DNA of 64,000 nt from Gymnogyps californianus. Lineage: Eukaryota > Chordata > Aves > Accipitriformes > Cathartidae. Positions 27,001 through 39,000 of this stretch are shown one piece after another. Positions within the stretch are counted from its first letter, which is position 1. Each line of letters opens with the position of its first letter. Made by a program: the position numbers and the translations under genes. The stretch is from assembly GCF_018139145.2 (NCBI RefSeq), contig NC_059477.1, forward strand, positions 29,987,502-30,051,501. Direction: 5' to 3'. Below the pieces are notes generated by a model that did not search any database, had not been told where the DNA came from, and worked only from the letters and a program-made list of their open reading frames with translations.

Positions 27001-30000
27001 TACTCTGAGAAGGTATTTGAACACAAACGTTGCTTGGACTGTACCTTCAGTTTCAATAACTGTGCATAACTTTGGGGAGGGAAATAGAATACAAAATTTT
27101 TAAAGTTTTGTAAAATAACACAAGGTGCTTTTTATGATAGGCTACAATAGTTATAATTTGACCAACAACTAGTTATTTAGCTTTCAGAGTTATAAAACAG
27201 TAATTTGGCCTAATAATATAAAATCCCCCTGTTTTGGTGGGCTTTTTTAACCTATTCACATGGCAAGGGAATCTCAAAACTGGAACACTTGTGAATCTTT
27301 TCTCATACTAGAGTTTGCTGTACAAAGGCCACAGAGGGTCAGGTTCCTTCTGTTCCAAGACTTCCAACTGAAGTCAGTTATGAGAAACACTTACTGAATG
27401 GTAGTGATACAGTGAAGTAAGCACAATTCTTAAATATTTTCTTTTATTCATATACCTTTACTCTAAGTTAAGTTGTAAAAGATGTTCCTGAGTGTCCTTG
27501 GGATTTGTTTATTTAATACCTGATTTCTTGAGTAAGTCACCATAGAAATGAGTCTTAAAAAGAGAGGAAGTGGTTTTGTAAATTAGTTGTGCAACTATGG
27601 CTGTTCTTTTTCATGATTTTGCACTTTTTATGCCCAGGCAGAGAAACTGTTGCTCTTCCATCACTAAGTTTTGTTTTTTGTTTTGGTTTTTTTTTCCCTT
27701 GTTGGAAGCTTAAAAATGGAATTTAATCTCCCAGTATTGATATCTAGCATAAGATATTGTTAAGAATGAGGATGTTGACTGTCAAAAACATATGAACCCC
27801 ATTAGGGTCTTCTGAAAGTTTCAGGTGATGGTATTGATTCAAGATTTGAGATTTATGAAAGAAAGTAGTAGTCGTGAAGTGCATATTAGCTATATAATTT
27901 AAAATGATACTGTTATACAGTCCAAAAAGCTATTTCTTAAACAATTTGACCTTTCTGAGTGAAAAGATTTGAGTAGTCCATCTGCTAATTTGTTGGGAAT
28001 TTTTATTTATTGATCAAATTTACATATGTAAGAAAGTCGGAGGGGCTAACCTGACAGGCAGTAGATTTAGTGATCTCTTTGAGTTTGGAGTCAACATAGC
28101 AAAAGAAATTAGAGTTTCAGTGCGGTTTCGAAGGATGTTACAGCTTAGCTAATACAGCCTTTAATTCCACATGTTTTTCTTCATCTGTATGTGCTATTCA
28201 AAACTACCTTGAGAGATTTCTGCTTGTAGTTCCCTGAGGTAATTATAACCTTACATTCCAAAAGCACGTGATATGTGTTTAGTTTTATAAATTTATGGGG
28301 ATGTGTATGAAACTTTTGCTTAATATATTAAAAGGTCAGACCAGATATCTGTAACAAAAATACCCAAAGCTTGTCAGTGCCAGGGTTTGTGTGTTATTTT
28401 ATTATTATGTAAATTGCTGAATGCAGTAACGGAGAGCTGCTTTGCCTGCAAAATAGGCTGCTTTCACTGCCATTGTCTAAGCATTCATAAGGAAATTCAA
28501 AGCTGACTGGGCAAATATAAAGCAATGAAGTTTTTACCCAAGGCTTGATTGTTAGTTCTCACAATTCATTATGCTAATATATTACCGTACTTGCATTGCT
28601 GCTTCTAAAATGCTCATTTAAGTAACTTTTCAAATCTTTTCTATAAGTTTGTATGTTCGGTAGGAATTTATTTGTGTTCGTTGACATGTATGTACAGACA
28701 TGTAGTCAAACATTAAGATCCTATCTTTTATTGGAATGACTTCTTTTGTGTCTCTACTCATGTTTTCTGTTCCTTTTTTATTCAGTTTAAAACTCTCAGA
28801 AGTAATTGTTTGCAGGAAAATACATAACTATGTTGCCCTTCACTTAAAAGGCTGAATAATCTGTGCTGGCCAGACTTGAATGAATAAGTACATAGGCAGT
28901 TAAAAAGCTCTGAGTGACCTTTGTAAGTCAATGTCTAAATAATTTATAGCTGCTGTGAAAATTCATTTTGCAAATGTTGGCAGTCATCATATTTTTCTCT
29001 TTCGCCACAAAAATGAATGTAGAAAAGCTGCTTATCCTGAAAAATAAAGTATAAGGATAATATACTCTTTTTCACTGTCACTTGCATTGGAAAGTGTTAA
29101 GAAATATTATTTTTATTCCCTAGTGTGTTTTGAACATGAGATTCTTCAGAGATGAGATACTGAATAATTAGTACATTTTTTCTTTTAACACTGCATGAAA
29201 AAAAATTATTTTCTGAAAGTTGAAATTAAGAAAAAACATACAGAAAAAATATTGTTAGGATCTTTTCAAATGTGCTGTTTTCGTACATCGACAAAAATTT
29301 TACCAATATTTCATTTTCTAAGAAAATTTACTAAGTTTTTTAAAACTGAAATGGAAAATGTGTGGTTTTTCAAAATGAAGTGTTCCATTTCCCATTCAAT
29401 TTTCATGCTTTTTGAAAGAGGTTCATTCTTTATCTGAAATCACAGTAGACAATTGTGATCTGATTTTTTTTTTTGTTTGAAAGCATGTATCTGGGATCTG
29501 CCTTTCTTTAATTGCATAGAAACAAATTATATGGTATGGAATTTGATGTGTGCCTTAGGTTTTCTAGCTTGCAGTAACTTGAAATATTATGCTGTCTCAT
29601 AATGAGAGTTTTACCCTGCTGACAGTTTACTGTGGCTAGACCAGTTAAAGTCCTACCAGTAGTAGGACTACTCGTGGTTACCCGTGCTTTTTAGAGGGAT
29701 GTTATGCTATGAGTTACCGCTACAACTTGCTGATAACGAAAGGGGCAGTGTCCTATTTCTGGCTTTCGGGAGTGTACTTCCCTCCCCTCGTGATGGTCGA
29801 CCCTGTGATGAACCAGTTCACCTTGTTGAACCAGCAGAGAGCTACCCAGGCTTGTCCAAAGAGTCAATGTATTTTTGCTTGCTTGGTAAGCTGCCTTAGC
29901 CAAGGGAGGAGCACTGGAGTGCTTCAAGGAAGGGGCCATGGGTGTGGGTGAAAGAAAGAGCGGAGGCACCCGTTTTTGGTGGTAGCGTTCTCTTTAGGCT

Positions 30001-33000
30001 TAGCTGTAACCTGTAACTTCATGCTTGGTGGGTATCAGTGGGCTGTTGTGAAAAGTCGTTAAATTACTTAATAATGCCTTTTAGTGTGGTTCATGGGGAG
30101 GAAGGCATGTATCCTCGCTGATATTTAGAAACTGGCATTCAAAATAAGTTAATGGGAACTATGTGCTAACTGCCCTTTTGGGCCTCTCAAAGTGTTGTGC
30201 TTAATTCTTAAATATAAAGCCATATAATGAAAGAGGAATCATATATTTATGTAATAGGAATTATACAGTTAAGCTTTTATTCCAAAAGGACTAATAAAGG
30301 AAATTAACCATATTATACATAAACACAGAGAACATTTTTATTAATCTACAGTAGAGTGCTTGCAGATCTGAAACAGAACTTTCTGCTATTCCATCTTCAG
30401 TAAGGGTGTTATAACTCAACTAAAAAATGCATGTGACGAATGCCATTTTTATACGTTTCAAAGCTGTGCACATTTCAAAGGGGAATATGTTCAAGGGGAA
30501 AAACCCCAAGTTCTCTTGAAATGTATACATATACTTTTAAATGAAAAATTAAAATTTAACACTATCATCTCTAACGGTCTTTTCAAATAAATGCAAGGGG
30601 ACAGTTGAGTTGTCTTCAACTTGCACTCCTCCTATTTTTAGATCAAAAGCCAAAAACTAGTGTGGGAGCACGTTATTATGCTGCTTGTGTCTGTTTTTAA
30701 GATTTAAATTGCAGGCATTAATTTAAGATGCAAACTAATTGATTTTCTTGCTGAGGAAAACATATTAAGTGACATATCTATTTTAGAAATAGGGGTTTTT
30801 TTAGCAAGAGTGCAGAGTATAAATACAGTGAATTTTATAATATTCCATTATAAAGTGGGTTAAGAGTGCTAAAACCATTTAAAAAAAAAAAAAGTCATGT
30901 ATAAAAGATGAACTTACCGGTTCTGTGTACAGTTGCTTGTCAAGAAAAAAAGCAGTAACATGTCCAGACATATACTTCCAATATATTCTACCACAGTACA
31001 TTTTTGAGATTCTAAAAATACATACAGATATTCAGCTCTCAAACTCTTCAGTTTCTTCTAGCATTTTCAGTTTATTTGGAACCCTGAAAGAACTGTCAAT
31101 ATCTCATGATTGTTCCACTTCATACTTCTATTTTGGTATGTAGATCTCAAGAGACTCCTATAGATGGGCAGCCTCCTGCGTTACCACCCAAACAATTTAA
31201 AAAGAACAGTTGGAACCAAATTCATCATTCACACTCACAGCAAGAACTGGATAACCATATTAATGAAACATTTGATGTTCCTGCATCACCTGAAAAATCC
31301 ACAGTAAGTTTTTGGATCCAGTTTAACCATTCTGCTTTTTATTGGAATGATAGTCCTACTTTCAGTGAGCTTGGTTCTGATGCATTTCAGAGAGTAGTTG
31401 TGTCTGTGCATTACATTGCAGCATTTCCATTATGCATACTGTCTCTTGGCTAGCTCCCACTATTTTTTCCACCTGCTGGAGTAGTCCTTTGTCAGTTGTC
31501 ATCAAATGACTACAGTGGGATGGATATGGAAACATTTTGAACATTAGCTTTTCAGCACATGCAGAAATTTCTCACTAATCTCTTCTTTGAGAAGTCATTT
31601 ACCATCAATTTCAAAGAAGACATTGCAGACACTACCACTGATGTTTAATCTAACTTTTATCAAAAAACTGAAACTAAAAGTGCCTACCAGCTTCTAGAGC
31701 AGTTTTGTCAGGAGAGGCTTCTTCAATCTGTGGTTGCATTTCTAATCAGAATTTCCAAGAAAGAAGCTCTACCAAGAGACCCATGACAACAAATGTAAAA
31801 ATCTGAGCAAAAGTTCTTTTTCCACGCTTAAGCATGTGCTAGGTGAGTAAGCTAGTCAGTTGATTATTGTCTGATTGAGGTGAGATCTCACTGACCGTTT
31901 TATGATTTATGTCCTTCCAGAAGTTTTCAAATGGTTCTTGGTTTATGCTGATGTGGGACAGGAAACGTTTTGCAGGATGGGAAAACTGTTTAACATCCTG
32001 ATGTAGCAAATACCGTATAAACAGTTTTGCCAACCTCAGACATTCAAAATTATGAGTCAGCTCCCAAAATTGATATTTTAGAAATGCCTATGGTTTATTT
32101 TTATTTGCATTCTGAACTGTAAGCGTAGGGTGTTCTCTCAGGCCTCATTACAAAGTTATGATTCCCATAAACCCCATATTTAATTTCGTAGCTGGGGTTT
32201 TAATAAAACACTCAAAAGTGAAACTTGTAAATTTATGAGCATTTTGGGAACGTTGTAAAAAATTTTGCTTTAATTAAATAATGAAACAGAATTTTTAACA
32301 ACTTTGTCTTCTGTCAGTGCTTACCTGAGTCATATTAAAGTACTGTTTTGTTTTGAAAGATAACACTACTTTACTCATCAAGTTCTTCTGCCCTGTGTTC
32401 AGTTATCTTTACCAAATCGACAAAAATAACTTTCAGTTGTTTTTTTAACTCCTTTTAGTTCTGCAAAAGCAACACAGCTGCACGAGAATGAGATTCTTTT
32501 TTCTCTGTGCATTGTCAATGTGATTGTTTGCTGTGGTCCAATGGGCCACATTTATACAGCCTTGCTTAAGGCAGTACACTGTTGTAATTGAAGATCTAAT
32601 CTGCTCTGCTGATGGCTCTTTATTTTGGGTATTAGAGAAGAAGGAATGCAGCATGGCTGAAATTTTGTGAAGTTGTAAATTTAGGATTTGGAATGTGGGG
32701 GGTTTTGTTGGTTTTTTTTTTTTTTTTTCCAAAGTTGCTTTTCTAACCAGAATGCACTTCAGGTTCCTGCTCCACTAAAGTCTCTTCTGCTGCTCCATCT
32801 CAAATGTTTTAAGGAAAACCCCTCACCATTTTGACTTCATTTAGCTATTGAATGTCCTTTGTCAGTTGTATGTATGGAAGAATCTATTTAGAAAGGTAGT
32901 AGGACAGGTATGGGAATGACAATGTTTTACTCCGTCTGCAATCCCTAAGTATCCAGCCTGAGAATGTCCAGAAGTATTTGAAAACAGGTGTGGCCAGGAG

Positions 33001-36000
33001 TCCCTTCAAACAGGTTAATGATGATATACAGTGCTCTCTTCAGGTTTTTCATTATAAACTGCTGCTCAAAATAGCCTCTTAAAGCAGGAAATTATTATTT
33101 TCTTTTTTTCTGGGGAATGCAGTGGCACAAAAGTTGCCAAACATGGCAAGTGAGCATTTTGTTGTTGTTCATTCTGCCCAGGAACCTGAGTCTGGTCTCC
33201 ATGCCAGTAAACATAGGCTAAAATGATTTGCATATTATCAGGCTTCCTAAGCACCCTTCCTTCTCATTAACATAGCTTACACTGTTACTTTCCTCTCCTT
33301 CCCTGGATTTTTCATCTTTTCATTACTATGAGTATGTTCAGGGGGGGTTGTTTTGTTTTAACCAAGATCTTAAAACACCTGGAATTGGGTTAACTTTTTA
33401 TGAGCCAAGTTGAGCAGACTTCTTTTACCTATTGAACCTGCAGGTTTTGAACTTTCTTACATATAGAAATGTTCACTTTCATAAGTTTTTTTGTTTTCTT
33501 CCTTTCTGAATATGAGTCTTATGCTTTGGCTGTAATTGGTAACATTGAAAACTTCCTTGAAACAAATTTCTTTAATAATACTTTGCATCCTCACCATAGA
33601 AACTATAGAAATACTAGCTAATGTTCAGTCTGTGAAATAAATATTGATGGGAACAAACTAAAAATCACTTCAATGGCACTAAGTTGATTTTTCCAGATAA
33701 AAAATATATCTAGTATTCCCCAGTTTATTAGTAGTTCCTTTAGCAGTGGTGGTGTGATCAGAATGAAACCAGAAAGAAAGCAGCTAAAATTGTCAGAGCT
33801 TGATCAGTGCAGAGCATGTGTCACACCTCATACTCCACTACATTGGAAATGGAATAGGGGATATGGAACCAAGATTTTGTTGCCAGACTTGTCCTTGCTT
33901 ACTACTGTCATATTGCTGTTAATAGAAGCAAAAGTATACCGTCAATTACCTTATTTTTCGTCATATTACATTCTTACTGCAGGCTTTTCACTGCAATCTT
34001 AATTAAAACAAATTTAAGGAGTTTCCATTTAGTAAACTGTTTTTCTTAAGACTGCTTGAAGCTAATTAGTCTTTTCTAATACTGTTTCTTACTTTGAGCT
34101 TGCATTGACAGAACACACTTTTAACTTCGTTATGTTCAAGACTTTTAAACGTGTAACTTTTCTCTTCTGTGCAAAACTCAAGATAGGACATTTGCACTAT
34201 TACTTGATGTTTTCTCAAGTGTCCAGGAGCAATTACTTGATGAGGAAACTGCAAAATTATTACATACAATGTCCTCGAAGTCTAACTATGAACAAAATAT
34301 ATATTAATACAATATAATTTTTGTTTACTAGCCCAATGGTGGTGTCCCCCATGACAATCTTGTTATGATCAGAATGAAACCAGATGAAAATGGAAGGTTT
34401 GGCTTCAATGTAAAGGTAACAGTATATCTATTCCCTTCAAGTCTATTAAGATTATTTTCTTACATTTGTGATTTATTACTAATTTAATTTGTTTTTAAAG
34501 GGTGGATACGATCAGAAGATGCCGGTAATAGTGTCCAGGGTAGCTCCAGGAACACCTGTAAGTTATCAAAAAACCAAACTTGGTAGCAATATCTGTGTAT
34601 CTTGAAGTATGTATTCAAAACTGTAAATTATTTCATAGCTGCCTATGAAAATTAGTTTGTGCTATAACATAATCATAACAATGCAAATATGTGCAGTAAG
34701 AATTTGATTTTTAAAAGTTCTTCAATCCTCACAAATATTTTTTTCTTACTAAAACAAAGTTTAATTCCTGGCAGGGAGTTACAGATGTTCAGTATGTACT
34801 GTTCCTTGAGCTGTCATCCTGAAAATATAGTTACTTTATTACTTTTTTTAAATATAGGCATTCACATAATTTCACATAAATTACGTATTGAAAGAGTCTT
34901 TCAGTATGTTAAAAATAACTAAAATAGCAAATATCTCTTATTTTAGTAACAGATGTAGCTGAATAAAGCCAAGATTTAGGTTAAAATCAGACATCACGAA
35001 TCATTCATCAGGTCTGATTGTCTGTTGTTACTGGTGTTTAGTGACTATCAACAGTGTCTTCAAACTAGGCACAATATTTTTTCAGTTGATTGCCAAAAAT
35101 ACTGACCTGGTGTTCACCTGACTGGAGTCAGCTCTGTTTATACCTTTTACAGTGAACTGTTTATTTGCTAACATTCAAGAAGTACAGCTTTCTTTTTTTT
35201 TTTACTATTTGAAACTATTAAAATGTTTGCCAAGAGCATTGTTCTTGTCCCTGTTAATTGTTATCTCTGAAATATTTAATAACATAAATAGTTTTGGCTG
35301 AATGCTTTGAACATCCACTCTCTAAGGAGAAGATATTTGGTGATGGTATGTGCTCTTTCTTTTCTGCAACGATGACTATGGTTATAATAAGGATTTTTAT
35401 TACCTGATTCCTCTCTCTGGGATTACTGGGATTTGTGCATTGTCTTTGGTCCTTGTCTTACTCTTGTCATTACGGTTGCGATATTTCACACCTGAAGCAT
35501 TTAAGCCTGTGAAATTGATTTGGACAAGGCTTTGCCATGTTACTCCCTTCCCTTCAAAGATAAGAACATCCTGCTTTTTAATTGCCTATACAAAATGGGA
35601 TTCAAACAGAGGAGCTTTCTACTTCAACCAGAGGAGTGGAGTAACAGCTGCTGAAAGACATGTTACAATGACAGTAACCTCCCAGTTGCAAATTGATTTG
35701 TTCATGTGAATGGTACTGTCTTACGTATTGTGTAACACTTAAATTCATCATTTGAATACAATGCAGCAACCATAGCAACTAGGCTGTTAGGATTCAAGTC
35801 TCCAAGTACAGTTACTTTAAGTTGCTATTTTAAGGTGAGAAATCGGAAATGGCTTGTTTTACAGATTATTTATTTATTTATTTTCACCTTCCAGGCTGAT
35901 CTCTGTGTCCCTCGTTTGAATGAAGGGGACCAGGTTGTACTGATTAACGGCAGGGATATAGCAGAACATACCCATGATCAAGTTGTTCTGTTTATTAAAG

Positions 36001-39000
36001 CTAGCTGTGAGAGACACTCAGGGGAACTTGTGCTCCTAGTTCGACCCAATGGTGAGTGATTTGTACATAATAATAATAATAAAAAAAAAAATCCACACCT
36101 TGCTTTCATTTTCTAACCTCCATTTCGTGTCCTGAGATGGAATGCTTAACATCTGTGTAAAAAAGAACTCCTTCCCTTGAAAAGGAATTGCAACAACACA
36201 ATGTATTGTACAAATCTTGATTGATCAACATAACTAAGTGTTGAAAATTAATCGGAAATTCAGAGATCAAATATTTCTAACAGATAACTAATTTAAATTT
36301 TGTTCTCACTCTTGTTGATAAAAATGTCCAGAAAGCTATATGGATATTGAATGCAGTTTCTGAGGTTGCTGTTATTCCCTTAAGGAAAATAAAAACCAAA
36401 CAAACACAAACAAACAAAAAACCCCTCACCAAACACCCAGTGTTTGGATGACTTTGGAGGTCGTTATATGCAAAATCCTTCCATATGTTTTTAAAACAAT
36501 CCAGAATGACTGGTAACATGTCTACTTGAGGAGGCTTAATAGAAGAAAGTGATAAAAATGCAGTCTAAATAACAGCTTGTGCAATATATTCGTGAAATAC
36601 ACTGTTGGAGCATTGCCAGCAGATGGTCACTGGATTTAATTCTGCTGCACATCCCAATTATAATACAGTTGCAGAGGAAAAAGCAAAATGAAAAATAATT
36701 ATGTTTAATCGGAATAATTGAAATTATTTTAGGAGAGTACCTCAGCCACCTCATGGACAATTTTTCCTTTATTCACTTATTTGCACTCCTGACTTACTTA
36801 TGCTCTCATTCTGTGTGTAAGTTCTCTTGCAGCTTTTGTGTGCTTACTTTCTTTTTCAGATAAAATTGTTAGCTTTGTTTACAAAGTTACTAAAACAGTT
36901 TCCCCTTGTGTGTTGATTATCTTTGTATTCTGGATAAAAACATTTGAGTTGTAAAGTGAGGAGTTGCCCGTTTCCTCCTTCATGGTCATGGGATATCATT
37001 TAAAAACAGGCTTTCAAACAGCATATGTCTCTGTTATGTGTAGTAGAAGATGCCTATTATTTTTCAGTTTATTTATAGGCAGGGCACGCATACAGCATTG
37101 ATAGCATTATAATGGCATATATTGATGCCATTTTCTCAGGTGGTCTGCACATGTTTCCCTAATTACTGAAGCCTAAAATCAGTTCAAAGTGAATTAAAAG
37201 TAAAAATGTAAATGCAACTATAATGACTTCAGAGGCATGATGTCAGAATCTGAGATTAGGGATTTACACAGACAAGGTAGGGTATAACATGAGTTTTGAT
37301 CAAAATTTTAGCAGTCAGTGATGTGCTTTCACTTAAAATTACTATTAAACAAAAAAAAATTAGTTTTGTCATGGATTATAATGATCAGTAAAGGCTACTT
37401 GCCCTTGCTGATGGGGACTAAAATCAGTGTGTTACTAAATGTGGATTTTTCTACAGGAGAAACACTTGTCTTTGCTGTTTTAAATAAGTGACTTAGAGTT
37501 AACTTTACTTGCCAAACAGCATGTTCAGTCAGAGCATTCATACCTTTATTTGTTATAGCTGTCTATGATGTTGTGGAAGAGAAGCTGGAGAGCGAGCCTG
37601 ACTTCCAGTACATCCCCGAAAAATCTCCACTTGATGCTGTCCATCAAGATGATAATGCTCTGAGGGAATCCATGATTCAGCTAGCAGAGGGGCTTATCAC
37701 TGGAACTGTTTTGGCTCAGTTTGATGTGAGTACCATGTCGCCTGTAGCTGTGTGCAAGTTCCAAGTCTTTTGGGATAGTAATCATTTTAAGCAGAGCAGA
37801 TTTCAGTTAAATTTCAGTAGAGTCAGCATCTTTTAGCAAAACAATTGTCTTACACTCTCAAAAGAAAAATAACTAAAAAAAATCCAATCCTGTATTGTAT
37901 GTGCAAACTTATGGCATAGAATAATCCTAATACTAGTTTTTAGTGTTGTTTGTTATAAATAGCTTTATTGATTACTTACAGCTTTTTGTGGTTGTCAGGG
38001 ACCTATGCTAATAAAATACTTGCATAGAGCTGAAGACTGAAAAATGTATACCAAGATACATGTTCTGTACTGGGACCATCATTCCATATCTAAGTTACTG
38101 TAGAAACTGAATGACAGCTGAGCTGTTGACATTTTATGGACAATCTCAATGAGGGAAGGTAAAACTACCAATGGAAAATACAACCCTAATCTGAAGGGTT
38201 ACAACCCTAATCTTAAAGGTTGATGTAACAATGTCTTTTATAAATAGTTGATTTTTTTATGACATATTTCAAAAGAACAGTGCACTTCATGTGGGGTCCT
38301 AAGCTGCTGATAGCTATAGTCTTTCTCTAGCACTAACTTGTGCCTTGATGATATTGCATCTTTAATGCATGAGATCAAGTGACTTAAAGCAGGAGGCAGT
38401 AGGTTTGTAAAACACAGCAGTGTGAATTCTGTGAATTCCTCACCAAGTGGAGACCTAGCATTATGTGTTACAACATATATTTATAAAATATATTTATGTA
38501 CTATTCTTTAATAACTTTGGTAAAATTTATATATAGAAAGAAAAGATTTTCTCAAAGTGATTTAAAATCTTAACCTTACATTTAAATGAAATGTAAATAT
38601 AAAATAAAATGTACATATATATACACATATACATGTACATAAAATATACATATACATAAAATAAAATGTACATATAAAATCCTTAACGATACATTTTCAG
38701 TCTCCCAAAAAGGTTCAATGTTTAAAGTTTTTAAAGTGCTTTTTATTGAACGTGGATCATTTCACTGATACTGTTTGCAGCAGAAGGATTGTGGCAGTGC
38801 ATGGCTAAGGCATGAGAGGGCAGGAACCTCTCAAAGGAGATCTTTTGCAGGAAAAGCACAAGGTAGCCCAAGATTCACTCTACAGTTATTGAAATACGGA
38901 AGGACATCTTAAAAAGAAACAACTGCAATGTATGTAGATGCTTATACACAACGCAATCTACTTGCCCCAAATCACCACGTGGAATGTCAGTCCCTTACCA

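Larger units (their letters stand above)
26158..31143 (+). other. PTPN4 intron (5.0 kb) holding a candidate cassette exon
   Basis: Contains a 105-bp phase-compatible candidate exon (27312-27416) and an unusually GC- and CpG-rich patch (about 29630-30000). The remainder is AT-rich without recognisable repeats. Confidence 0.6.
31304..34331 (+). other. PTPN4 intron (3.0 kb) with a decayed copy of the PDZ exon
   Basis: Holds a probable old interspersed repeat (about 32030-32200), a T-rich tract near 32700-32730 and a partial duplicate of the next exon at about 33741-33773. The rest is AT-rich and unrecognised. Confidence 0.6.

Noticed and set aside
35350..35709. 119-codon plus frame with a hydrophobic segment in a PTPN4 intron
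   Set aside because: My rough estimate for this base composition allows about one such frame per window, it overlaps no splice signal with matching phase, and no family is recognised.
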